Part shown: positions 1 to 5,163 of the stretch, piece by piece
Numbering within the stretch: the stretch's first letter is position 1
Layout: each line of letters opens with the position of its first letter
From: Alphaproteobacteria bacterium
Lineage (GTDB): Bacteria; Pseudomonadota; Alphaproteobacteria; M2410
Assembly: GCA_021774955.1 (NCBI GenBank)
Contig: JAJFIN010000037.1
Span: forward strand, 1-5,163
Reading direction: 5' to 3'
DNA: 5,163 bases
Notes under the pieces: generated by a model
The model's input: only the letters and a program-made list of their open reading frames with translations
Database searches by the model: none
What the model was told of the DNA's origin: nothing
Made by a program: the position numbers and the translations under genes

Positions 1-91
1 GAGCTTTTGCACCGTCAGGAAAAGTCCCGACAGACTCGTAAATTTTCCTGATCTGGCTTGAGTTCCCATTTGTTTCTGTTTTCTCGGTCAT
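1..91 (-). CDS. Unrecognised protein, N-terminal fragment cut by the left edge
   Basis: An open frame on the minus strand starts at an ATG (89-91) and stays open to the window edge, giving 30 codons. The product begins MTEKTETNGN and continues with IRKIYESVG then a TFPDGAKA stretch. It is polar and charged, with no signal peptide or membrane segment in the visible part. A purine-rich GGGAGGG (95-101, read on the minus strand) precedes the ATG with a short spacer of 3 to 4 bases, which is why I chose this start. The composition reads like a real soluble N-terminus, more so than the overlapping minus-strand frame at 15-254, which is rich in Ser, Pro and Cys. I do not recognise the family and assign no function. 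It lies in the same direction as the acetyltransferase gene but 511 bases beyond its stop, so it is probably transcribed separately. Confidence 0.55.
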   Translation of the reverse strand, partial: MTEKTETNGNSSQIRKIYESVGTFPDGAKA

Positions 92-602
92 ACACCCTCC
101 CAGCGACGTGGCTAAAGCCAATAGGAGAAAAGCAACGACTATGCAAGCTAAGTGGTGGAACGGAGTGGGCGTTAACGACGCGCGACGATTGGTCTTTCAC
201 ATTATGCGGAATTGGGCCACAAGATGTTTTTGATTGATAAATGTACCCACTCATTAGACTGATTATAATGAGCAGAGCATCAGGAAAATTAGATAGAAAA
301 TTGTCGGTTATGACTCGGCAAATAACCCCGTATCCTCAGAATGAATCTCCACTCTGGGCGGGGTTATTGTGCGGGTGGCATGTCGCTCACCGCCCGGTCA
401 CGAGATCGGGCTTTGTGTAAGAAAGTCGAGATAAACCGTCTATGGAATTGGCTTGCCAGCCTTTCGGTCAACAAGGTTCCTAGACGTCCACATATGTAGG
501 TGGTGCCAGTTTTCTAACCTCCTTGTTAGTACCAAAACGCTAACACCGATAACAGGTTCTGTCAAACAAAACCGTACGGGAATCAACCAACGTTATGGCA
601 AA
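92..602. other. Gene-poor intergenic stretch of 511 bases with hairpins
   Basis: No frame on either strand here reads like a protein. The stretch lies downstream of the acetyltransferase stop and upstream of the left-edge gene. It contains a block of three adjacent hairpins at 321-411 (listed separately), a 6-bp inverted repeat TGTTAG/CTAACA at 524-529 and 540-545 nested inside AACCT/AGGTT (516-520 and 554-558), and a TATAAT at 264-269 with no good -35 element. The nested repeat lies about 45 to 90 bases past the acetyltransferase stop and could aid termination, but it lacks a T-tract on that strand. The rest shows nothing I can name. Confidence 0.6.
321..411. other. Cluster of three adjacent hairpins, possible structured RNA or terminator region
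   Basis: Hairpin 1 pairs AATAACCCCG (321-330) with CGGGGTTATT (359-368), a perfect 10-bp stem. Inside it CTCAGA (335-340) pairs with TCTGGG (353-358), with one G-U pair and a 12-base loop. Hairpin 2 is weak: GGTG (374-377) with CACC (388-391). Hairpin 3 pairs GCCCGGTC (392-399) with GATCGGGC (404-411), 8 bp with one G-U pair and the loop ACGA. Read on the plus strand, hairpin 3 is followed by TTTGTGT. Read on the minus strand, hairpin 1 is followed by TTTG. Either could be an imperfect terminator. I match it to no known RNA family; the direction of transcription is not settled. Confidence 0.4.
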
Positions 603-1412
603 CTACTTTCGGTTGTGAGGGAGCCATGTGCGTGCAAATTGGACTGCACTCCGTATACTGAATATATAGCAACTTGCACTGCCAATCTTACCCCTTTTAG
701 GATTTTCGGAAGACTCAAAGGCGGCCCCGCATTCTTCAAAATCCGAGGAATCATATTTATTGTCGTGAAAGCGAACCCACTCGCGCCCTCCATTATTCAT
801 GAGCGGTGCGCCTTCTGCAGACAGCGGCATGTTGGGAATGTTGTCCTCTGCCAGGTGAAAGCAGCTGTTGGTCGCAAACCCCGTTCCCAGAAACAACACC
901 GAGGCATCAAGGTTATATAAAATAGCGAGCGGGGATTGGCCTCCCAAAGGAGAGGCGAGGGCATGTGTGTTGGTGATCAATTCGGCATTTGCACCACGAG
1001 CGGCGAATGAAGTGTGTGGATGTTTGCTGCGTATCGCACCCGGCCATGAACGAAAACATTCAGACACAATCCCCACACCACGGGTCGGAGTTTTCAACGG
1101 ATCGTAAGCGGGTAAATTATCACGAACAATCGTCCACCATTTTTCAGGCACCGGTGGGTTGTGCCAATCTTTGGGATCCGTCAGGTCGGTGCTGAAAGTT
1201 GGCATGACGACTGTGCCGCCAGATCCGACAACTTCTAACAAGGCTTCAATCAATGTCTGCGCGCCGCCAGGGATCCACCCGATCTTGCTCAACGAGGCAT
1301 GAACCAACACATTCGCATCGATGGCAAGACCGAGAGATCTCAGACCCTCAACCAACACGTCAAATGTGATCGGTCGCGCAGTTTTCTCCACGATCGAAGA
1401 TAATCTGGCCAT
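603..1412 (-). CDS. Aminoglycoside N(3)-acetyltransferase family protein
   Basis: The 269-residue product matches the AAC(3)/antibiotic N-acetyltransferase family along its whole length. Members transfer acetyl from acetyl-CoA to the 3-amino group of 2-deoxystreptamine aminoglycosides in the cytosol, although many chromosomal members have other or unknown substrates. Visible family blocks, numbered from the ATG, are VHASLSKIGWIPGG (37-50), GTVVMPTFS (66-74), TPTRGVG (108-114), HPHTSFAARG (131-140), GGQSPL (157-162), FLGTG (174-178) and HLAE (186-189). The conserved His and Glu of the last block and the His of HPxxSF are kept, so the fold and active site look intact. The frame continues upstream to a TTG at 1478, but I prefer the ATG at 1410-1412 because it has a GAGG ribosome site 10 bases before it and gives a typical family length. 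The gene diverges from the redoxin gene and appears monocistronic. Family assignment is firm; actual drug resistance is not shown by the sequence. Confidence 0.9.
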   Translation of the reverse strand: MARLSSIVEKTARPITFDVLVEGLRSLGLAIDANVLVHASLSKIGWIPGGAQTLIEALLEVVGSGGTVVMPTFSTDLTDPKDWHNPPVPEKWWTIVRDNLPAYDPLKTPTRGVGIVSECFRSWPGAIRSKHPHTSFAARGANAELITNTHALASPLGGQSPLAILYNLDASVLFLGTGFATNSCFHLAEDNIPNMPLSAEGAPLMNNGGREWVRFHDNKYDSSDFEECGAAFESSENPKRGKIGSASCYIFSIRSAVQFARTWLPHNRK

Positions 1413-1518
1413 AGTGTGATCGCCTCGCGCAAATGTGTGTTGCAGAACAGGAGCATCTACTTTTATCAAATTGAGCAATACCGAAAAAGATAGGAATATA
1501 AAAGTCGAGGATTAAACA
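1413..1518. promoter_or_regulatory. Divergent promoter region between the acetyltransferase and redoxin genes
   Basis: These 106 bases must hold the start signals for both genes, which point away from each other. The segment is AT-rich towards the redoxin side. On the plus strand there is TTGAGC at 1471-1476 and an AT-rich ATATAA-like box near 1496-1502, but their spacing (about 19 to 20) is longer than ideal. I see no clear -35/-10 pair for the minus strand and no convincing operator palindrome. The placement is inferred from the gene layout; exact promoter positions are not supported. Confidence 0.4.
1423..1426 (-). promoter_or_regulatory. Ribosome binding site that decides the acetyltransferase start
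   Basis: GAGG on the minus strand lies 10 bases before the ATG at 1412. The in-frame TTG at 1478, which would add 22 residues, has no comparable purine-rich site just upstream, and those residues (LNLIKVDAP and on) are not part of the family core. Confidence 0.55.
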
Positions 1519-2034
1519 ATGGCAGCAAAACCGATGGCCGGAACTGAACTGGCAAAACAATATTTACCTCTCGTGGGGGGTGGCGAAGCGAGCATAGGCG
1601 GCGCAGGGCGTTGGCAATTGATCGTAAGTTATCGCGGAAAACACTGCCCTTTATGCAAAATCTACCTCAAGGGCTTGGAAGAGCTAAAAAGTCAATGCGA
1701 TGAGCTGGGTGTTGAGTTGTTAGCCGTCTCCGCAGATCCTAAAGAAAAAGCTGAGCCCGATGTCGCGGAAATGGGGCTGACCTTTCCGGTCGCCTACGAT
1801 CACTCGTTGGAGCAAATGCGCGAACTCGGTCTTTATATTTCCAACCCACGCAACGACCAGGAGACTGACAGGCCATTTGCCGAACCGGGTGTGTTTGTCA
1901 TTAATCCAGAAGGTGTTCTACAGATCGTTGATATTTCCAATGCGCCTTTCGTTCGGCCTGATCTCAAACACGTATTGCGCGGTGTGAAATTTGTTATAGA
2001 GAACGATTACCCAATCCGTGGAACGGCGGAGTAA
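1519..2034 (+). CDS. Redoxin / peroxiredoxin-like (AhpC/TSA family) protein
   Basis: This 171-residue protein has the thioredoxin-like fold signature of the AhpC/TSA redoxin group: a beta strand (QLIVSYRG, 33-40) leads into KHCPLCK (41-47), then a helix, then ELLAVSADP (67-74), and later GVFVINPEG (124-132). Cys43 lies where the peroxidatic Cys of peroxiredoxins is found, and Cys46 makes a CPLC pair; Cys60 is a third cysteine. The likely role is cytosolic thiol-dependent reduction of peroxides or disulfides. The classical PxxxTxxC motif is not present: the position three before Cys43 is Gly40, as I recall for the YRGxxCPxC subgroup, whose biochemistry is less settled. There is no signal peptide. 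The ATG has a GAGG site 8 bases upstream (1507-1510). The gene stands alone, diverging from the acetyltransferase and converging with the P450. The family is clear; the exact activity is not. Confidence 0.88.
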   Translation: MAAKPMAGTELAKQYLPLVGGGEASIGGAGRWQLIVSYRGKHCPLCKIYLKGLEELKSQCDELGVELLAVSADPKEKAEPDVAEMGLTFPVAYDHSLEQMRELGLYISNPRNDQETDRPFAEPGVFVINPEGVLQIVDISNAPFVRPDLKHVLRGVKFVIENDYPIRGTAE

Positions 2035-2069
2035 CTGAGGCTCGACACTGTTTCACTCCTGCTTCGCTT

Positions 2070-2088
2070 CCCCCGACTTGATCGGGGG
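2070..2088. repeat. GC-rich 7-bp palindrome between convergent genes
   Basis: CCCCCGA (2070-2076) and TCGGGGG (2082-2088) form a perfect stem around the loop CTTGA. It follows the redoxin stop by 35 bases. There is no T-tract on either side, so it is not a standard terminator. Sequences of the type CCCCGACTTGATCGGGG recur between genes in alphaproteobacterial genomes as I remember them, so this is probably half of a dispersed repeat together with the palindrome at 2141-2170. Confidence 0.6.
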
Positions 2089-2140
2089 GCCAATGCCTGC
2101 ATGATCCAAAAGATGCGTGTTCAGATGAACTGCGAGTGGG

Positions 2141-2170
2141 TCCCAGATAAATGCTTCGCATTTTCTGGGA
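2141..2170. repeat. Long near-perfect palindrome between convergent genes
   Basis: TCCCAGA (2141-2147) pairs with TCTGGGA (2164-2170) and AAATGC (2149-2154) pairs with GCATTT (2158-2163). The result is a 13-bp stem with one bulged T (2148) and a TTC loop. It sits 20 bases beyond the P450 stop. No T-run follows on either strand. It may act as a transcript-end or RNA-stabilising hairpin for the converging transcripts, but its form better fits an intergenic palindromic repeat. Confidence 0.65.
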
Positions 2171-2190
2171 AAGGGAAGAGGGTTGGGTGT

Positions 2191-3408
2191 TTAACTGCGC
2201 TTCCCCAAATCGATCTCCAAGGAATCCACGCTTCGATAGATACCGTGTTGCTGCCAAACAGGCTCTCGGCTGAAGGCTAAAGTCGGGTAGGTCGCGAACA
2301 ATACCTCCAGCATGATTTGGACCTCCAACCGGGCGAGATGGGCACCCAAACAAAAGTGTGGCCCGAAGGCAAATGAAACGTGCGGCAATGGTTTGGGATC
2401 TTCGGCCCAACGTTCAGGCAGAAACTTCTCAGGGTCGTGATAGGCACGCGGATCGCGATTGGCGGCGGCCAGAAAAAGGATCGCAGTTTCCCCTTTTGGA
2501 ATGGTGACACCGCCCAGTGAAATATCTTTGGCGAGGCGTCGCCCAATATAAAATGTTGGCGTGGCAAATCGCAGGATCTCTTCGACGACATGTTCAATCG
2601 CAAGGCCCCCGTTTTGATACGCCGCGCGTTTCTCAGGCTCAGACAAAAGTACCGCCAACCCATTGGAGAAGAGGTCCCGCGTCGTGCGATGTCCGGCGGA
2701 GTAGAGTGTTGCCGCAAGCGATAGCAATTCTTTTTCGCTGAGCTGATCGCCATCTTCTTCCGCTGCGAGCAGGGCACTTAACAGGTCATCCTGAGGCGCG
2801 GCACGACGTTCGTCTACAAGTGCGCGCAGATAGGCATGCATCTCCTCCGCCGATTGCAGTGCTTTTTCAAACACCGTCTCACTTACCGGTGCCAACCCAA
2901 GAGACAACAGCACAGCAACATCGCTTGACCAAAGTCCCAATTGACCACGATCCTTGGTTGGCACACCGAGCAATTCGGAAATGACCAATGTCGGGACCGT
3001 GTGAGCAAAGCCTTGCATAAGGTCGATAGGTTTTTCGCCATCAAATTCGTCAACTAATTTTTGGCACAAGTTCTGAATGAACGGTGCCAGATCCTGCATG
3101 CGTTTTGGGGTAAAAGCCTGCACGGATAATTTACGAACGCGGTTATGGTCCGGTGCATCGAGGAAATTGATCCGATGGGTCATTTCATCGCGGGCCGCAC
3201 CTTCCGGCAATACTTTGCGGAAATTGTCAGCCAGATAGCCGGTGCGGGTATCGCGACTGCGCAATATATGATTGACCTCGTCATGCCCCAAAACAATCCA
3301 ACCGAAATCGGTTTTGACAATTGGGGTCTCGCTACGCACCGCCGCAAATTTGGGATAAGGGTCACCGTCCTCCATGAGTTCGGCAAGGCTAAAAGGATTC
3401 TGGGTCAC
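2191..3408 (-). CDS. Cytochrome P450, soluble bacterial type
   Basis: The 405-residue product is a complete bacterial P450, a cytosolic heme monooxygenase that takes electrons from a ferredoxin or flavodoxin partner; no partner gene is in the window. Landmarks in order are the C-helix block FLDAPDHNRVRKL (82-94), the I-helix motif AGHRTT (238-243), the K-helix ExxR (E277 to R280), ANRDPRAYHDPEKFLPERW (316-334), and the heme loop FAFGPHFCLG (346-355), which fits FxxGxHxCxG with Cys353 as the heme ligand. There is no membrane anchor. The I-helix is odd: Arg241 replaces the acidic residue usual before the Thr pair. The start is a GTG (3406-3408) with a strong AGAGAGG site 8 bases upstream. The gene lies downstream of glnA in the same direction but behind a terminator, so it is probably not in that operon. 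The substrate cannot be told. Confidence 0.95.
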   Translation of the reverse strand: MTQNPFSLAELMEDGDPYPKFAAVRSETPIVKTDFGWIVLGHDEVNHILRSRDTRTGYLADNFRKVLPEGAARDEMTHRINFLDAPDHNRVRKLSVQAFTPKRMQDLAPFIQNLCQKLVDEFDGEKPIDLMQGFAHTVPTLVISELLGVPTKDRGQLGLWSSDVAVLLSLGLAPVSETVFEKALQSAEEMHAYLRALVDERRAAPQDDLLSALLAAEEDGDQLSEKELLSLAATLYSAGHRTTRDLFSNGLAVLLSEPEKRAAYQNGGLAIEHVVEEILRFATPTFYIGRRLAKDISLGGVTIPKGETAILFLAAANRDPRAYHDPEKFLPERWAEDPKPLPHVSFAFGPHFCLGAHLARLEVQIMLEVLFATYPTLAFSREPVWQQHGIYRSVDSLEIDLGKRS

Positions 3409-3416
3409 AATGTTTT

Positions 3417-3423
3417 CCTCTCT
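3417..3423 (-). promoter_or_regulatory. Ribosome binding site for the GTG start of the P450 gene
   Basis: AGAGAGG on the minus strand lies 8 bases before the GTG at 3408. This placement and the usual distance to the C-helix support GTG over any internal ATG. Only about 30 bases separate this site from the tail of the glnA terminator, so a promoter here would be very compact; I see no clear -35/-10 pair in it. Confidence 0.6.
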
Positions 3424-3451
3424 GTCTTTTTTTTATTACCTTACTGCAAAG

Positions 3452-3477
3452 AAAAAGGCTGGGGAAATCCCCAGCCT
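3452..3477 (-). terminator. Rho-independent terminator of glnA
   Basis: On the minus strand AGGCTGGGG pairs perfectly with CCCCAGCCT (3469-3477 with 3456-3464) around the 4-base loop ATTT, and is followed at once by TTTTTCTTT. A 9-bp GC-rich stem plus T-tract is a textbook intrinsic terminator. It lies 24 bases after the glnA stop and before the P450 gene, so it should end the glnB-glnA transcript. Confidence 0.92.
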
Positions 3478-3501
3478 CTTCCTACCAACGCTCAGAGACG
3501 T

Positions 3502-4911
3502 TTAGACGCTGTAATAGAGATCAAACTCGACTGGATGCGGTGTTTGGTCGTAGCGAATGACTTCTTCCATTTTCAGGTCAATATAAGATGAGATTTGGTC
3601 GTCATTGAAGACGCCGCCTTTTTTCAAGAACTCACGATCAATATCGAGCGATTCAAGAGCGCCGCGAAGAGACGTCGAAACCGTCGGAACATCTTGTAGC
3701 TCTTCCGGTGGCAATTCATAAAGATCTTTATCCATTGGATCGCCAGGATGGATCTTGTTCTCAATGCCATCGAGGCCAGCCATCAACATCGCCGAGAAAG
3801 CGAGGTAAGGATTGGCCGTCGGGTCTGGGAACCGGATTTCCACACGCTTGCCGTTTGGCGAGGGTGAATAAGGAATACGACAAGACGCCGAGCGATTGCG
3901 CGACGAATAAGCCAGCAGCACAGGAGCTTCAAACCCAGGCACCAAACGCTTATAAGAGTTTGTCGATGCATTGGTGAAAGCATTCAATGCCCGCGCATGT
4001 TTAATAATGCCGCCAATATAATAGAGGCAATTGTCAGAAAGATCCGCATATCCGGAACCCGCAAAGAGCGGCTTGCTGTCTTTCCAGATTGATTGGTGAA
4101 CGTGCATGCCGGAGCCATTATCATTGACGATCGGTTTCGGCATGAACGTCGCTGATTTACCGTAGGCGTGTGAGACTTGATGCACGATATATTTATAGAC
4201 CTGCATCCGGTCCGCCATTTTCGTCAGGGTCGAGAATTTCATTCCCAACTCGTGCTGGCTCGGCGCGACTTCATGGTGATGCTTTTCTGGTTCAATGCCC
4301 ATATCGGTCATGACCGAGAGCATTTCAGAACGAATGTCTTGGCCAGAATCAACCGGCGCCACAGGGAAGTACCCGCCTTTTACGCTCGGGCGGTGACCCA
4401 GGTTTCCCGTTTCGTAGAATGTGCCGGCATTATGCGGCGCTTCAATTGAATCGACTTCAAAACCGATACTATGTGGGTCTGTTGAGAAGCGAACATCATC
4501 AAAGATGAAGAATTCGGCTTCCGGTCCAAAGAAGGCTGAATCGCCAACACCAGATTGTTGTAAGTAGGCTTCGGCTGCTTTTGCTGTCGAACGTGGGTCG
4601 CGGCTATAACCTTCACCGGTAAACGGTTCGAGGATATCGCAGAACAACACCAGCGTATTCTGGGCGCAGAATGGGTCGAGCACAGCTGTCGTTGGGTCGG
4701 GCATCAATGTCATGTCAGATTCATTGATCGCCTTCCAACCAGAAATCGATGAACCATCGAACATCGCCCCATCTTCAAAAAAATCATCATCGACCATCGA
4801 ACTGTCAAAAGTCACATGCTGCCACTTACCGCGCGGGTCGGTGAAGCGCAGGTCAATATATTTGACGTCCTTATCTTTAATGAGTTGCAGAACCGAATTT
4901 GCATCTGTCAT
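3502..4911 (-). CDS. glnA: Glutamine synthetase type I
   Basis: The 469-residue product has the length and all landmarks of bacterial GSI-beta glutamine synthetase, the cytosolic dodecamer that makes glutamine from glutamate, ammonia and ATP. Visible motifs are FDGSSISGW (51-59), the metal-binding glutamates of GPEAEFF (E131 and E133), the ATP/metal segment NGSGMHVH (265-272, with H270), KRLVPGFEAP (321-330), the substrate and phosphate arginines in SSRNRSASCR (336-345), and VEIRFPDPTANPY (357-369). Tyr398 in DLYELPPEE corresponds to the tyrosine (Tyr397 in E. coli) that GlnE adenylylates to lower activity, so this enzyme is likely under that control. The ATG has an AAGGAAAG site about 7 bases before it. 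It follows the PII gene by 77 bases, the usual glnB-glnA arrangement, and ends at a strong terminator. No key residue is missing. Confidence 0.98.
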   Translation of the reverse strand: MTDANSVLQLIKDKDVKYIDLRFTDPRGKWQHVTFDSSMVDDDFFEDGAMFDGSSISGWKAINESDMTLMPDPTTAVLDPFCAQNTLVLFCDILEPFTGEGYSRDPRSTAKAAEAYLQQSGVGDSAFFGPEAEFFIFDDVRFSTDPHSIGFEVDSIEAPHNAGTFYETGNLGHRPSVKGGYFPVAPVDSGQDIRSEMLSVMTDMGIEPEKHHHEVAPSQHELGMKFSTLTKMADRMQVYKYIVHQVSHAYGKSATFMPKPIVNDNGSGMHVHQSIWKDSKPLFAGSGYADLSDNCLYYIGGIIKHARALNAFTNASTNSYKRLVPGFEAPVLLAYSSRNRSASCRIPYSPSPNGKRVEIRFPDPTANPYLAFSAMLMAGLDGIENKIHPGDPMDKDLYELPPEELQDVPTVSTSLRGALESLDIDREFLKKGGVFNDDQISSYIDLKMEEVIRYDQTPHPVEFDLYYSV

Positions 4912-4988
4912 GGTTCAACTTTCCTTGCTTTCTTTGTTTTCAGTTACTTGTGAAAGGTGACAACCCCACCCGGGTTTGCCCGCATTAA
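4912..4988 (-). other. glnB-glnA intergenic spacer
   Basis: These 77 bases separate the PII stop from the glnA start. They hold the glnA ribosome site and a weak 5-bp inverted repeat AACCC/GGGTT (4962-4966 and 4972-4976). No T-tract follows the repeat on the minus strand, so read-through from glnB into glnA is expected. A separate glnA promoter could lie here, but I see no convincing sigma-54 or sigma-70 elements. Confidence 0.4.
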
Positions 4989-5163
4989 TTAGATGGCCTC
5001 ACGACCGGTTTCGCCCGTCCGGATACGGATGGCTTCATCGATGGTTGAGATGAAGATCTTACCGTCGCCGATGCGGCCAGTTTGAGCAGCATTTTGAATG
5101 GCCTCAACTGCCTGGTCGACAATGTCGTCAAACAAGACAATTTCAATTTTCACCTTGGGCAGA
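4989..5163 (-). CDS. glnB: Nitrogen regulatory protein PII, C-terminal part cut by the right edge
   Basis: The minus-strand frame enters from the right edge and ends at a TAA (4989-4991), giving 57 codons that match the second half of PII, about residues 56 to 112 of a 112-residue protein. It reads VKIEIV, then the helix DDIVDQAVEAIQNAAQTG, then IGDGKIF, and ends RIRTGETGREAI. The ATP-binding GDGK lysine falls at position 90 and the two arginines of RIR at 101 and 103, as in E. coli GlnB. PII is a cytosolic trimer that senses 2-oxoglutarate, ATP/ADP and, through uridylylation, glutamine status, and it controls the GlnE enzyme acting on GlnA. The T-loop with the uridylylated Tyr51 lies outside the window. 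Adjacency to glnA favours glnB over its paralogue glnK. Confidence 0.95.
   Translation of the reverse strand, partial: LPKVKIEIVLFDDIVDQAVEAIQNAAQTGRIGDGKIFISTIDEAIRIRTGETGREAI

Noticed and set aside
141..233. Plus-strand 30-codon ORF starting MQAKWWNG, with AGGAG 13 bases upstream
   Set aside because: The spacer is too long, the product resembles nothing I know, and a short ORF like this is expected by chance.
15..254. Minus-strand 79-codon frame
   Set aside because: It overlaps the better-supported left-edge gene in another frame, its composition (Ser, Pro, Cys, His rich) is not protein-like, and no ribosome site supports it.
41..290. 12-bp inverted repeat AATTTTCCTGAT (41-52) / ATCAGGAAAATT (279-290), possible element ends
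   Set aside because: One 12-bp match of this kind is expected about once by chance in 5 kb, one copy lies within coding sequence, and there is no transposase or target duplication.
321..602. Possible integron attC site near the acetyltransferase gene
   Set aside because: The stems do not carry the GTTRRRY/RYYYAAC core sites in the right arrangement, and no integrase or second cassette is seen.
453..920. Plus-strand 155-codon frame
   Set aside because: It lies largely antisense to the acetyltransferase gene, starts at a TTG without a ribosome site and has low-quality composition; it is a shadow frame.
1413..1478. N-terminal extension of the acetyltransferase to a TTG at 1478
   Set aside because: The ATG at 1412 has a better ribosome site and fits family length; the extension also takes up most of the divergent promoter region.
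4962..4976. Hairpin between glnB and glnA as a terminator or attenuator
   Set aside because: The stem is only 5 bp and no T-tract follows; it is mentioned in the spacer entry only.

Overview
This window looks like ordinary chromosome from a moderate-GC (about 50%) Gram-negative bacterium, most likely an alphaproteobacterium. The main reasons are a PII gene directly followed by a type I glutamine synthetase gene, as in many alphaproteobacteria, and intergenic palindromes of a style I associate with that class. I cannot name the genus.

Layout, left to right. Positions 1-91 (minus) hold the first 30 codons of an unrecognised gene that runs off the left edge. Positions 92-602 have no convincing gene, but 321-411 contain three consecutive hairpins that may be a structured RNA or a terminator region. 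An aminoglycoside N(3)-acetyltransferase family gene (603-1412, minus) and a redoxin/peroxiredoxin-like gene (1519-2034, plus) diverge from a shared 106-bp region. The redoxin gene converges on a cytochrome P450 gene (2191-3408, minus). The 156-bp gap between their ends carries two strong palindromes that look like a dispersed intergenic repeat. Upstream of the P450 gene, and separated from it by a clear intrinsic terminator, is glnA (3502-4911, minus). The last 57 codons of glnB lie at 4989-5163 (minus), cut by the right edge.

Functionally, the right third is the glnB-glnA nitrogen-assimilation unit: the PII sensor protein, and a glutamine synthetase that keeps the tyrosine used for control by adenylylation. 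The left two thirds are unrelated accessory genes (a possible acetyltransferase, a thiol redox protein, a soluble monooxygenase) with no shared pathway visible here. I found no mobile element, CRISPR array, tRNA or rRNA. I also found no clear new multi-gene system; the most unexplained pieces are the hairpin cluster at 321-411, the palindrome pair at 2070-2170 and an unusual oxygen-activation motif in the P450.
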